A stretch of DNA of 64,000 bases from Ruminococcus sp. Lineage in GTDB: Bacteria > Bacillota > Clostridia > Oscillospirales > Ruminococcaceae. The number at the start of each line of letters is the position of its first letter. The stretch's first letter is position 1. The notes beneath the pieces were generated by a model. It had not been told where the DNA came from. It saw only the letters and a list, made by a program, of their open reading frames with translations, and searched no databases. Positions 26,755 to 35,231 of this stretch are shown one piece after another. The position numbers were made by a program, and so were the translations under genes. Where the stretch lies: the NCBI GenBank assembly GCA_015066785.1, contig SVNT01000007.1, forward strand, positions 50,399 through 114,398. The letters run 5' to 3'.

Positions 26755-29256
26755 ATGATTATGGAAAGAACAAGAAAAATCACGCTTACTTTTGCAGTGA
26801 CAATCATCACATTCATTGCAATGGCTGTTCTCTGTGCTGTGAATATCCACGCCGAAGAATTACAGCTCAACATAAGCGGTAGCGGTACGGTACAGATGTG
26901 GCACGAAGAGGTCGGCGTTGTAGGTTCAAGGTATACTGAGCATACCTCGTCAACGACAATCACTTTTACCGAAAGTGAACTCTACCTCATCATAATTCCC
27001 GCTGACGACTATCTCATAGGTGAAGTGTCATATATAAACAGCGCTTCCCAGAATGTACATATCGTAAAGCAGAACGATAACGCAGGGGTTAAATACCTCA
27101 TCCCCCAGCCCCTCGAAAATCTTGGAACGATATCGGTTGAATTCCTGCCCGTACATACCGTAACAGCGGCAGACCCCGATGACGACCACGGAACAATCGT
27201 TGTGACCGACGGTGAAGAAGTAATGGCAGGCGATGAAGTCAGCTACACCGTATCGGCAGACGAAGGGTACAGAATAGAATATGTATATGCAGACGGAATG
27301 GACATCGGATATTCATTCACCGATGAAAACGAATATAACGGAAGTCTTACCGTTTCCGACAACCATATAATCACTGCAACATATGTGAAGGAAACCTACG
27401 ATGTGAATTTTGAGATTTCCTCAAACAGCACCGAAGGAAAATTCTACATCATAAACGAAAACGGCATTGAACTTGCCGTACTCGACCACACAAACGAAAC
27501 CGAAACTCTCACCCTTACATACGGCGACACTGTAACGCTCAAAGCGGAGGTAAACGACCCCAACGGGCTTTATATCTTCCAGGGAATTACGGCAATAGGC
27601 GAAGGTACTCTTTCGGGAACTGACGACCCGTTCGTATACACCTTTACAGTCGGTGACATCGGCGTTGAAGGTGATGACACAGCGTCAATAAGCGCTTCGT
27701 TCATCAAGGAATATGTCGATATCAAGTTCGACATCGGCAAGAACGGAAGCATCACCTACACAAGCCCGCAGGGAACGGTAACGGTAAACTCCGACAACAA
27801 CACATCGTACCGTTCATCAGCAGACCCGTTTACATTCACGGCAAAGCCCGATACTACCCTCTACACAATAGGCACGGTAACATTCACCGATGAACTCGGT
27901 GCAACGCACACAATAGATGGCACAAACGGAACATACTCAATAGACAAGGCACTCGGCGACGGTACTCTTTCAGTGACATTCACCGACGCACTTTCCTATA
28001 ATGTAACAGTAAAGTCACCGGGCAAGGAAAACTGCGAATTTGAAGTAAAAGCGGACGGCGTAAAGCTCCCCAACGGAACGCACCGTGTTTCAGCAAACGC
28101 AAAGATAACAATATCGGCGTCTACTGTTGACGGTTCGGGATATGAATTCAGCTATATTTCAAAAAATGACAGTATTCTTTCTGACGACTCTGTATACATA
28201 ATTGCAACACCGCTCACCGAAGATATTACTCTTTCTGCGGTATTCGACGAAATCGAAACATACAAGATTACCGTGGACTATGACGAAAAAATGGGTGAAA
28301 TCACGCAGGAAGGCGGACTTTCGAAGGACGGAAAAACCGTACAGGTAAACAAGGGCGACAAGGTTACATTCACTATCGACCCTGCAAGCGGATACAAAAT
28401 CAACAGCGTAAACTATACAGGTTCGAACATCTCCAAAAAGGGCGATGAATACACAACCTCAAAGGTTACGGCAGACGCAAAGCTCACCGTTAAATTCGTA
28501 AGCCTCACGGAAGGCGTAACAAGCATCGATGTCGACAACAACGGCGACACCGTTGTATCACTCAAGGGTGTAGAAAATGTAATCGAGGTTGCGGATATGT
28601 ACCTCGGGGATATTCTCCGTGCGCCGATGAGTAAGAGTGGCGTACTCCCCACAGATGTTCTCGCTGAAATCAAGAACAGAAACATCACCCTCATTCTCGA
28701 CGGCAAGGATTACTACTGGGAGATTTACGGAAAGAACATAATCAACTCAGCAACCAACGCAAACCTTACCGTAACAACGGGAAATGACATCATAGATGAG
28801 AAATTCCTCGGCGGAATAAAGAATTTCGCAGACACAGTTCAGTTCAATGTTGCATACGACGGAAAACTTCCGTTCAAGGGACATCTTTCCGTTGATGTCG
28901 GCGACCAGCACGCAGGAAGATATGCAAACCTCTTCTACTTCAACGACTCGAACTTCACACTTTCGAGAATTGACTGCGTAACAGTCGATAAATACGGATA
29001 TGCAACATATGCATTCAGCCACGCATCAGACTATGTTATCGTAATCGCTGACAAGAAACTGACCGCAAGCGACCTTGCATCATCGGACAATGTAACATTT
29101 GAGGCTATTCCCCTCTCGTCATCAGGCGCAGGTACACTTAAAACTGCAGGTATTCTCGTGGGAGGAGTTCTTCTTGTAGGAATTGTAATCGCAATCGTGA
29201 TGACAATTGCAGGCAGAAGACACGACAAGGACGAAGAATACGAAATCGAAGAGTAA
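26755..29256 (+). CDS. Surface-exposed repeat protein, membrane anchored (paralogue 2)
   Basis: An 833-residue paralogue of the preceding protein: signal segment in residues 1-31 ending IHAEE, six or so beta-rich repeats, the same C-terminal domain (KLPFKGHLSVDVGDQHAGRY, then FSHASDYVIVIADKK), a membrane segment near residues 795-818, and a strongly charged tail RRHDKDEEYEIEE. It is highly acidic and low in Cys, as expected for an extracellular stalk. ATG codons at 26755 and 26761 are both possible starts. No sortase motif is present; anchoring is by the C-terminal helix. It has its own promoter and is followed by the hairpin cluster at 29313-29475. Confidence 0.72.
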   Translation: MIMERTRKITLTFAVTIITFIAMAVLCAVNIHAEELQLNISGSGTVQMWHEEVGVVGSRYTEHTSSTTITFTESELYLIIIPADDYLIGEVSYINSASQNVHIVKQNDNAGVKYLIPQPLENLGTISVEFLPVHTVTAADPDDDHGTIVVTDGEEVMAGDEVSYTVSADEGYRIEYVYADGMDIGYSFTDENEYNGSLTVSDNHIITATYVKETYDVNFEISSNSTEGKFYIINENGIELAVLDHTNETETLTLTYGDTVTLKAEVNDPNGLYIFQGITAIGEGTLSGTDDPFVYTFTVGDIGVEGDDTASISASFIKEYVDIKFDIGKNGSITYTSPQGTVTVNSDNNTSYRSSADPFTFTAKPDTTLYTIGTVTFTDELGATHTIDGTNGTYSIDKALGDGTLSVTFTDALSYNVTVKSPGKENCEFEVKADGVKLPNGTHRVSANAKITISASTVDGSGYEFSYISKNDSILSDDSVYIIATPLTEDITLSAVFDEIETYKITVDYDEKMGEITQEGGLSKDGKTVQVNKGDKVTFTIDPASGYKINSVNYTGSNISKKGDEYTTSKVTADAKLTVKFVSLTEGVTSIDVDNNGDTVVSLKGVENVIEVADMYLGDILRAPMSKSGVLPTDVLAEIKNRNITLILDGKDYYWEIYGKNIINSATNANLTVTTGNDIIDEKFLGGIKNFADTVQFNVAYDGKLPFKGHLSVDVGDQHAGRYANLFYFNDSNFTLSRIDCVTVDKYGYATYAFSHASDYVIVIADKKLTASDLASSDNVTFEAIPLSSSGAGTLKTAGILVGGVLLVGIVIAIVMTIAGRRHDKDEEYEIEE

Positions 29257-29312
29257 GACAAAAAATCCTTCCTTAAGGATAACGCCCGTACAGAAATTTT
29301 ATATGTATTTAT

Positions 29313-29475
29313 CGAGGGGAATCTTTCTGAAGAAAGGTTCCCCTCGTACTCCCCTTCAAAGACTTTTAAGTCAAAAAACAAGCCCATAGGGTAAATCCCT
29401 ATGGGCTTGTTTTTAAATTTGAAGTTTTAGGAAAGGAGTTTGAGGAAAAACCTTTTTCAAAAGGGTTTTCCTCAA
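29313..29475. repeat. Composite hairpin repeat with central terminator
   Basis: Within the 413-bp gap before the transporter three hairpins follow each other: CGAGGGGAATCTTTCT and complement (29313-29346), an 18-bp stem ending in T5 (29373-29415, a strong terminator), and TTGAGGAAAAACC with complement (29440-29475). The left arm, read plus, and the right arm, read minus, resemble each other: each has a GAGG..CCTC hairpin followed by ACTCC and a run ending in AAACTT or AGACTT. The whole is thus an imperfect inverted repeat around the terminator, as in REP/MITE-like intergenic elements. The rest of the gap (29476-29604) shows nothing recognisable. Confidence 0.65.
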
Positions 29476-29604
29476 CAGTACACATAAAAACTTCTTTATG
29501 GGCATCGTCCTCATCGGGAGGGATTTTTTTATTGTAAAAATGCCTTTAAACACAGCGTCTGCCGACAATAATTTATATGAAATTCCGAAAGTTTTTCAGA
29601 TTGC

Positions 29605-29633
29605 TTTACATTTCTGCGACAGTATGATATTCT
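29605..29633 (+). promoter_or_regulatory. Promoter of the amino-acid transporter binding protein
   Basis: TTTACA, 17 bases, TATTCT. Confidence 0.6.
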
Positions 29634-29669
29634 GTTAAAGCAAAACAACAAACAAAAAGGAGTTATATT

Positions 29670-30500
29670 ATGAAAAAGACAATGTTCAAGAGAATTATTG
29701 CGACTGCTTTTGCAGCAGCAATGCTTTCACTCGCTTGTGGCTGCGGAGAAGCTGCACAGGCACCCCAGACAGCTACGGGAGAGGACAATTCACTCCAGAA
29801 TGTACTTGACAGCGGAAAGTTCGTACTCGGTCTTGACGCAACATTCAAGCCTATGGGATACACAGACGACAACGACGAAATCGTAGGCTTTGACATTGAT
29901 GTTGCTCAGGAAGTCTGCAACAGAATGGGCGTTGAGCTTGTAAAGCAGCCTATCAACTGGGACACAAAGGAAGAAGACCTCAACGCAGGAAGAATTGACT
30001 GCATCTGGAACGGAATGTCCGTAAACCCTTCAAGAGCTGAACAGATGAACCTTTCCGACCCTTATATGAAGAACGCAATGGTATTTGCAGTTCCCGCTGA
30101 CAGCGAGGCAAAGACAATGGCTGACCTCAACGGAAAAATCATCGGCGTGCAGAACGGCTCAACAGCGCAGGAAATCCTTGAGGGTTCTGAAATCGCAGGA
30201 ACAATCACCGTTCAGGCAATGGCAACAAACATCGAAGCTCTTCAGCAGATGGAACTCGGCATTGTAGACGCAGTTTTCCTCGACTCAGTTGTTGCAAACT
30301 ACGAAATCACATCTATGGGCAAGGACTATGTAGTTCTCCCCGACGGTCTTGAGGAAGAAGAATACGCAATCGGATTCCGCAAGAACGACCAGAAACTCCG
30401 TGACGAAGTACAGAAAATCCTCAGTGAAATGAAGGCTGACGGCACTCTCGGAGAGATTTCAACAAAGTGGTTCGGCAGCGACATCACAACTGTAAAGTAA
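29670..30500 (+). CDS. Polar amino acid ABC transporter, substrate-binding lipoprotein
   Basis: A 276-residue periplasmic-binding-type protein of family 3: lipoprotein signal MKKTMFKRIIATAFAAAMLS followed by LACGCG, the LDATFKPMGYTDDNDEIVGFD ligand-entry motif, FDIDVAQEVCNRMG, and IDCIWNGMSVNPSRAEQM. It is predicted to capture a polar amino acid (glutamine, cystine or similar) outside the membrane for the permease and ATPase encoded next. A terminator separates it from the permease, which would give more binding protein than membrane parts. The exact ligand cannot be told. Confidence 0.92.
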   Translation: MKKTMFKRIIATAFAAAMLSLACGCGEAAQAPQTATGEDNSLQNVLDSGKFVLGLDATFKPMGYTDDNDEIVGFDIDVAQEVCNRMGVELVKQPINWDTKEEDLNAGRIDCIWNGMSVNPSRAEQMNLSDPYMKNAMVFAVPADSEAKTMADLNGKIIGVQNGSTAQEILEGSEIAGTITVQAMATNIEALQQMELGIVDAVFLDSVVANYEITSMGKDYVVLPDGLEEEEYAIGFRKNDQKLRDEVQKILSEMKADGTLGEISTKWFGSDITTVK

Positions 30501-30521
30501 CTGCTTTATCAAAATAATCAG

Positions 30522-30556
30522 AAAAGCTCAAAAGTAATTTACTTTTGAGCTTTTTT
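30522..30556 (+). terminator. Terminator between binding protein and permease
   Basis: AAAAGCTCAAAAGTAA pairs with its complement and ends in T6. Its right arm contains the -35 box of the next promoter. Confidence 0.8.
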
Positions 30557-30566
30557 ATGTTATACT
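30538..30566 (+). promoter_or_regulatory. Promoter of permease-ATPase genes, overlapping a terminator
   Basis: TTTACT, 17 bases, TATACT, with the -35 box in the right arm of the terminator hairpin. Confidence 0.6.
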
Positions 30567-30609
30567 GTAATAGTGTTTTTACAGTACGATTATTACGAGG
30601 TGAATTCAG

Positions 30610-31314
30610 ATGACAGGCGAAGAAATACAGAAGGTCTTTATGATACTCCTTGAGTATCTTGTCCCTACACTTAAAATATTCGGCTTTACGCTTATTTACT
30701 CCATTCCTCTCGGAATGATAGTGGCGTTGCTCAAAATGTGCAAGTTCAAGCCGATTTCATGGCTTACGAATGTATACATACTGATTATGAGGGGGACTCC
30801 CCTTATGCTTCAGATAATCGTCGCATTCTATGCAATACCGACGCTGAAGTCAAGCCCCAACACTCCTGCCGTGATAGCGAATATGCTCAGCGGCGTGAAC
30901 ATTCAGGGCGAAGACTATATGTTCAACGCAGTGCTGTTTGCGTTTGTACTCAACTATGCGGCGTATTTTGCGGAAATCTTCCGTGGCGGTATAGAGTCTA
31001 TCCCCAAGGGGCAGTATGAAGCTGCGGCGGCACTCAGCCTCACAAAAACGCAGACATTCTTCCGTATTATTCTTCCGCAGGTTGTAAAGCGTGTTATCCC
31101 CGCAAGTGCAAACGAGGTAATCACTCTCGTAAAGGATACATCGCTTGCAAATGTCGTGGCGTATGCGGAAATCACCCTCAAGGCAAAACAGCAGATGCAG
31201 AACTACAGCTCACTCACTCCCCTTTTCATTGCAGGTGCATTCTATTTCGTGCTTGCTATGGTGCTGACTGTACTCTCATCGATTATCGAAAAGAAACTCA
31301 ACTACTACAAGTAA
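30610..31314 (+). CDS. Polar amino acid ABC transporter permease
   Basis: A 234-residue HisM/GlnP-type permease with about five membrane segments and the EAA loop EAAAALSLTKTQTFFRIILP near residues 137-156, which docks on the ATPase. GTPLMLQIIVAFY near residue 60 is also typical. It pairs with the ATPase gene 15 bp downstream and with the binding protein upstream to form an amino-acid importer. Confidence 0.93.
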   Translation: MTGEEIQKVFMILLEYLVPTLKIFGFTLIYSIPLGMIVALLKMCKFKPISWLTNVYILIMRGTPLMLQIIVAFYAIPTLKSSPNTPAVIANMLSGVNIQGEDYMFNAVLFAFVLNYAAYFAEIFRGGIESIPKGQYEAAAALSLTKTQTFFRIILPQVVKRVIPASANEVITLVKDTSLANVVAYAEITLKAKQQMQNYSSLTPLFIAGAFYFVLAMVLTVLSSIIEKKLNYYK

Positions 31315-31329
31315 GGAGGCGTCACGGAA

Positions 31330-32094
31330 ATGGCAATGCTGGAAGTAAAAAACCTCTCCAAAAATTTCGGACAGCTCTCTGTACTGAAAGATATATCATT
31401 CACCGTCGAAAAAGGCGATGTTGTTGCTGTAATCGGCCCGTCGGGAAGCGGAAAATCGACGCTCCTGCGCTGTATAAATCAGCTTGAAAAGGCAAGCGGC
31501 GGAGAAATCGTCGTATGCGGAATGAATATGCTCGAAAAGAACAAGCACGGAAAAACAGTCTACGCCTCGGCAAAAACCCTGCGTGACATAAGGCTCAAAA
31601 TCGGGCTGGTGTTCCAGAACTTCAATCTTTTTCCGCATCTGAATGTAATACAGAACATCACGGAAGCACCCGTCCGTGTACTGAAGCAGAACAAGGCTGA
31701 CGCCGAAAAAACCGCAATGGAACTACTCGAAAAAATGGGGCTCGCCGACAGGGCGAAGGCGTATCCGTGCGAGCTTTCGGGCGGTCAGCAACAAAGAGTA
31801 TCTATTGCGAGAGCGCTTGCGCTGAACCCCGATATGCTGTTCTTCGACGAGCCTACATCAGCACTCGACCCTGAACTTACGGGAGAAATCCTGAAGGTAA
31901 TAAAGGAACTTGCGGCAGACGGAATGACTATGGTCATCGTCACTCACGAAATGGCGTTCGCTCACGATGTCGCAGACCATGTGATATTCATGGAAGGCGG
32001 CGTTATCGTGGAAGAAGGCACGCCAGACCAGCTGTTCGGAAACACGGCAAACGAACGCACAAAGCAGTTCCTCAGCAGGTATAATAATGCATAA
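31330..32094 (+). CDS. Polar amino acid ABC transporter ATP-binding protein
   Basis: A 254-residue GlnQ-type ATPase: Walker [15 protein letters not shown] near residue 37, Q loop [13 protein letters not shown], signature [15 protein letters not shown] near 152, Walker [15 protein letters not shown] near 173, and switch His in [11 protein letters not shown]. It energises the importer encoded just upstream. GGAGG lies ten bases before the ATG. Confidence 0.95.
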   Translation: MAMLEVKNLSKNFGQLSVLKDISFTVEKGDVVAVIGPSGSGKSTLLRCINQLEKASGGEIVVCGMNMLEKNKHGKTVYASAKTLRDIRLKIGLVFQNFNLFPHLNVIQNITEAPVRVLKQNKADAEKTAMELLEKMGLADRAKAYPCELSGGQQQRVSIARALALNPDMLFFDEPTSALDPELTGEILKVIKELAADGMTMVIVTHEMAFAHDVADHVIFMEGGVIVEEGTPDQLFGNTANERTKQFLSRYNNA

Positions 32095-32169
32095 TTAAAC
32101 AAAAGATTTTTAACTCAAAAAACTATGTATGTGCATTTTTACAAAAAATACAATAATGCAAAAAAAGTA

Positions 32170-32197
32170 TTGAAAAATGCATTTACTGTGATATAAT
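32170..32197 (+). promoter_or_regulatory. Promoter of the GMP synthase subunit
   Basis: TTGAAA, 16 bases, TATAAT within AT-rich DNA. Complementary TGCATTTTT and AAAAATGCA occur about 40 bases apart around it, and the leader can form a GTGGC/GCCAC hairpin. No guanine riboswitch was seen. Confidence 0.6.
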
Positions 32198-32256
32198 AAA
32201 AATATATTTTTTGTGGCATTTAAAATCCATCAGCCACACTAGGAGAGTTGAAAATT

Positions 32257-33234
32257 ATGATTGAAAAAAGACCTGAATCAATGGAAAGAATCACAACACC
32301 CGCACTCGCCGACAAATTCATCGAAGAGCAGATTGCAGAAATCCGTGCGCAGGTAGGCGACAAGAAAGTCCTCCTCGCTCTTTCGGGCGGAGTTGACAGT
32401 TCGGTTGTAGCCGCACTTCTCATCAAGGCAATCGGCAAGCAACTCGTATGCGTACACGTAAACCATGGGCTTATGCGTAAGGGCGAAAGCGAACAGGTTA
32501 TTGAAGTATTCCAGAATCAGCTCGATGCAAATCTCATATATATTGACGCAACAGACAGATTCCTCGACCTCCTTGCAGGAGTTGCGGAGCCTGAAAAGAA
32601 GCGTAAGATAATCGGCGGAGAATTTATCAAGGTATTCGACGAAGAAGCAAGAAAGCTTGAAGGAATTTCATTCCTCGCACAGGGTACAATCTACCCCGAC
32701 ATCCTCGAAAGCGACGGAGTAAAGGCTCACCACAATGTAGGCGGTCTTCCCGAAGATATGCAGTTTGAACTCGTTGAACCCGTACGCCTTCTCTACAAGG
32801 ACGAAGTAAGAGTTGTCGGCAAGGCGCTCGGTCTTCCCGCATCTATGGTTGACCGTCAGCCGTTCCCCGGCCCCGGACTCGGCGTTCGTTGCCTCGGTGC
32901 TATCACAAGAGACAGACTTAACGCTCTGCGTGAGGCAGACGCAATCCTCCGTGAAGAATTCGACAAAAACGGCCTTAACAATACTGTATGGCAGTACTTT
33001 ATTGCCGTTCCCGATATGAAGAGCGTCGGCGTCAAGGACAGCAAGCGTTATGAAGGCTGGCCTGCAATCATCCGTGCTGTAAACACAACAGACGCTATGA
33101 GTGCAACAATCGAAGAAATTCCGTACAGCCTTCTTCACCACATTACAGCAAGAATTACTGCTGAAGTTGACGGAATCAACCGTGTGCTTTACGACCTCAC
33201 ACCGAAGCCAATCGGAACGATTGAGTGGGAATAG
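32257..33234 (+). CDS. guaA: GMP synthase, ATP pyrophosphatase subunit (no glutaminase domain)
   Basis: The 325-residue protein matches only the C-terminal two thirds of bacterial GuaA: PP-loop LLALSGGVDSSVVA near residue 38, VCVHVNHGLMRKGE, QPFPGPGLGVRCLG near 205, and the dimerisation end TPKPIGTIEWE. It would adenylate XMP and use ammonia to make GMP. The usual 190-residue N-terminal glutamine amidotransferase is absent, as in archaeal two-subunit enzymes (GuaAb). A separate glutaminase subunit is not in this window. The start is ATG 32257, nine bases after AGGAGAG; an upstream TTG at 32248 abuts the ribosome site. The last codons form the left copy of a direct repeat (33223-33233). Confidence 0.9.
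   Translation: MIEKRPESMERITTPALADKFIEEQIAEIRAQVGDKKVLLALSGGVDSSVVAALLIKAIGKQLVCVHVNHGLMRKGESEQVIEVFQNQLDANLIYIDATDRFLDLLAGVAEPEKKRKIIGGEFIKVFDEEARKLEGISFLAQGTIYPDILESDGVKAHHNVGGLPEDMQFELVEPVRLLYKDEVRVVGKALGLPASMVDRQPFPGPGLGVRCLGAITRDRLNALREADAILREEFDKNGLNNTVWQYFIAVPDMKSVGVKDSKRYEGWPAIIRAVNTTDAMSATIEEIPYSLLHHITARITAEVDGINRVLYDLTPKPIGTIEWE
33223..33233 (+). repeat. Left copy of direct repeat at guaA 3' end (candidate att site)
   Basis: GAGTGGGAATA, the last codons of guaA; repeated at 34277-34287. The 3' end of guaA is a known integration target of genomic islands and ICEs. Confidence 0.6.
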
Positions 33235-33354
33235 TACGAGAGTATATAATTTATTATATATCGCAAATAGTTTATGAAATTGCCTGTTGTATTTAATATT
33301 TTTGTGAGTATTTCTATTTAGTTGTCAAAAGATAAAGGCTAAGAGGGTAAAATT

Positions 33355-34155
33355 ATGTTTGAAAAAAAGAAAAGTTCGGTAGATGAGTTACAAGAAAAAG
33401 AAACTGATGTGATGGATATTTTAAGTAAAATGCTTGAATTAGAGAAAGAGAAGCATAAAGTAAGTCCGATTAAGATAACAGTATGTGTTGCTGGTGGGAT
33501 TGGAACTGTTATGTTTGTTGGTTTGCTATGTTACAGGTTAGTAAAGACAGACTTTTCTTTTGATAGTATATTATCTACTTTATTGGCTTTCTTTTCTATT
33601 TTTATCTCAATATTCTTTTATTTTAAAGCAGACGAGACGAGTACAAATTTTTATAAGTCGTCATATGATATTATGAAAGATGTATCAGTTACATTAGGAA
33701 AAATTGAGGAACGATTTGGCGAAAAGCTTAATAGTTTGAATGATAAAGTCTCTCACTTAGATAATATAAGTTCAGAAAAGTCTGAAGAGATTAAAGAACA
33801 AAAAGATGATAAGGATAAAATTATTAATGAGTTAATGGATAAAGCCCATTTAGACGAAGAAGAAAAGAAAAAGTACAGACAACAATTAGAAGATAGTGAG
33901 CGTCAAATTGAGATTTTAAAAAAGGAACAATTCATAGCTCGAAGAGAGGCTGACCGTTTACGCTTGAAAATGGAATCTGAGGAGTTACAAGATAGATGGG
34001 AACCAAACAATAAAGTACTAATGTCACTTTTAAACGGGGAAAAAAGTAATCTTTCGATAGCAACGATAAGGCGATTAATTAGATTAGGATATTTAGATGA
34101 TGACGGAAATGTAAATGAAGATAAGATTATTAATACATTAGCAATGAGAAGATAA
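33355..34155 (+). CDS. Uncharacterised membrane protein with coiled coil, AT-rich
   Basis: A 266-residue protein: basic/acidic N-terminus, two membrane segments at about residues 41-64 and 73-93, then a long charged coiled coil (about 115-215) beginning near YDIMKDVSVTLGKIEERFGE, and a compact C-terminal region near 220-266 ending RRLIRLGYLDDDG and NTLAMRR. The codons are far more AT-rich than in guaA or the following gene, and the gene lies between two copies of the guaA 3' end, so it is probably carried by a mobile element. GAGGG precedes the ATG. No catalytic motif is seen; a role in defence or element maintenance is speculation. Confidence 0.72.
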   Translation: MFEKKKSSVDELQEKETDVMDILSKMLELEKEKHKVSPIKITVCVAGGIGTVMFVGLLCYRLVKTDFSFDSILSTLLAFFSIFISIFFYFKADETSTNFYKSSYDIMKDVSVTLGKIEERFGEKLNSLNDKVSHLDNISSEKSEEIKEQKDDKDKIINELMDKAHLDEEEKKKYRQQLEDSERQIEILKKEQFIARREADRLRLKMESEELQDRWEPNNKVLMSLLNGEKSNLSIATIRRLIRLGYLDDDGNVNEDKIINTLAMRR

Positions 34156-34276
34156 TGGCAACACTTTGGCAACAGAAAATCAGTAAGTCAAAATAAAATG
34201 TGCAAATGAAGTAAAATATCGGCAGATTTCAGATAAAACTTAAGCAAAATAGTTTAAGTTAAAGCAGCAACTTGCA

Positions 34277-34287
34277 GAGTGGGAATA
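34277..34287 (+). repeat. Right copy of direct repeat (candidate att site)
   Basis: GAGTGGGAATA identical to the guaA 3' end; agreement continues as nTA to 14 positions with one mismatch. It sits in the 402-bp gap before 34558. Left of it (34156-34276) nothing is recognisable. Confidence 0.6.
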
Positions 34288-34335
34288 ATAACACATTCCA
34301 CACCAACTTTTCAGCATATAACTGATACCAAAATC

Positions 34336-34376
34336 AATCCCTGACCGCATTATCAAAATACAGTCAGGGATTTTTT
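34336..34376 (+). terminator. Terminator, probably the original guaA terminator
   Basis: AATCCCTGA pairs with TCAGGGATT and is followed by T-rich sequence. It lies just right of the right repeat copy, where the guaA terminator would be expected before the insertion; no GC-rich terminator follows guaA directly. Confidence 0.7.
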
Positions 34377-34415
34377 AATACATATTATCTACCTTGCTTT
34401 TCCGTCACGATGTTG

Positions 34416-34526
34416 TTTCAGGACCTGAAAGTCAGTAACTACGTGACTAAGAATTATGGTCTGACACAGAGTTTGCAAAGAATGTGTCAATAACTGGATA
34501 AAACCCGTTGGCAGAAACGGATTTTT
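34416..34526 (+). promoter_or_regulatory. Palindrome and hairpin in the leader of the 34558 gene
   Basis: A perfect TTTCAGG-A-CCTGAAA palindrome (34416-34430) is followed by GTCAG/CTGAC pairing and a CCGTT/AACGG hairpin with ATTTTT (34505-34526), just before AAGGAGG of the next gene. This could be an attenuated leader. No known riboswitch was matched. Confidence 0.4.
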
Positions 34527-34557
34527 AAACTTTAAATTTATCAAGGAGGACTAAGAA

Positions 34558-35157
34558 ATGGGAATATTTGATTCGATTATGAAATCAGCAGGAAATGCCA
34601 TCAAAAGCGAACCCGTAAAGGCGGCAAACAACTCCGATTCATCGGTCGGAAAGGGCAGTAATCACACAGAAAGCTTTACCTTTTCCTCACTTCCGAACAG
34701 CCTTGCGGAGTTGCAGGCAATGCCCGAGGCTACTCTCGACTCTGCGTTCAAGACAACTGCACTCACAATTGCGGTACTTTGCGCTTACGAGAAAAATCCC
34801 GACGGCTGTATGGAAATGCTCGACTTCCTCAAAGGCCCTGCAGAAGTAAGCGAATACGAAAAAGGGTTCATCAAGGAACGCCTCAACGGCAAATTCTACA
34901 AGACATTTTCATTCTTTGAGGGTGCAACTCCCGAGAACGGATACAAGCCGAACACTCCGTATGTCATAAAGGTAAGCGAAAACCCCTATTCCTTCGACGA
35001 GGAAAACTGGGCAACGCTTTATGTAACAAGTGGCGGTGCGGACAATCCACGCCCCGTAAAGCTGAGAAAAAAGCCCTCCACAAATCAGTGGTTTCTGAAT
35101 GACATTCAGTGCCTTGCGGACATCCGTGTTCCCGTGGAAGAAGACCCCTGGGCATAA
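34558..35157 (+). CDS. Uncharacterised conserved protein (DUF6935-like)
   Basis: A 199-residue soluble protein. Residues 1-45 are polar and probably disordered; the rest has FTFSSLPNSLAELQAMPEA, then a helical part ending LKGPAEVSEYEKGFIKERL, and a C-terminal beta-rich part PYVIKVSENPYSFDEENW and SGGADNPRPVKLRKK. I associate this pattern with the DUF6935 family, with modest confidence. No signal peptide or catalytic motif is visible. AAGGAGG precedes the ATG, and a strong terminator follows. Confidence 0.7.
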   Translation: MGIFDSIMKSAGNAIKSEPVKAANNSDSSVGKGSNHTESFTFSSLPNSLAELQAMPEATLDSAFKTTALTIAVLCAYEKNPDGCMEMLDFLKGPAEVSEYEKGFIKERLNGKFYKTFSFFEGATPENGYKPNTPYVIKVSENPYSFDEENWATLYVTSGGADNPRPVKLRKKPSTNQWFLNDIQCLADIRVPVEEDPWA

Positions 35158-35231
35158 CGTCGTAAAGGTCATGCGGAGATGTTTAAAGGACTTGTAAATC
35201 AAGGCATTGAAATTACAGAAGAAAAAATAAT

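Noticed and set aside
24581..29256. Sortase-anchored adhesins
   Set aside because: No LPXTG-like motif before the C-terminal helices of either protein.
29257..29669. Insertion sequence remnant in the long gap
   Set aside because: No transposase fragment or clean terminal repeats; the gap is better explained by hairpins and a terminator.
32095..32256. Guanine riboswitch before the GMP synthase gene
   Set aside because: The leader after the promoter is too short and lacks the purine-aptamer core.
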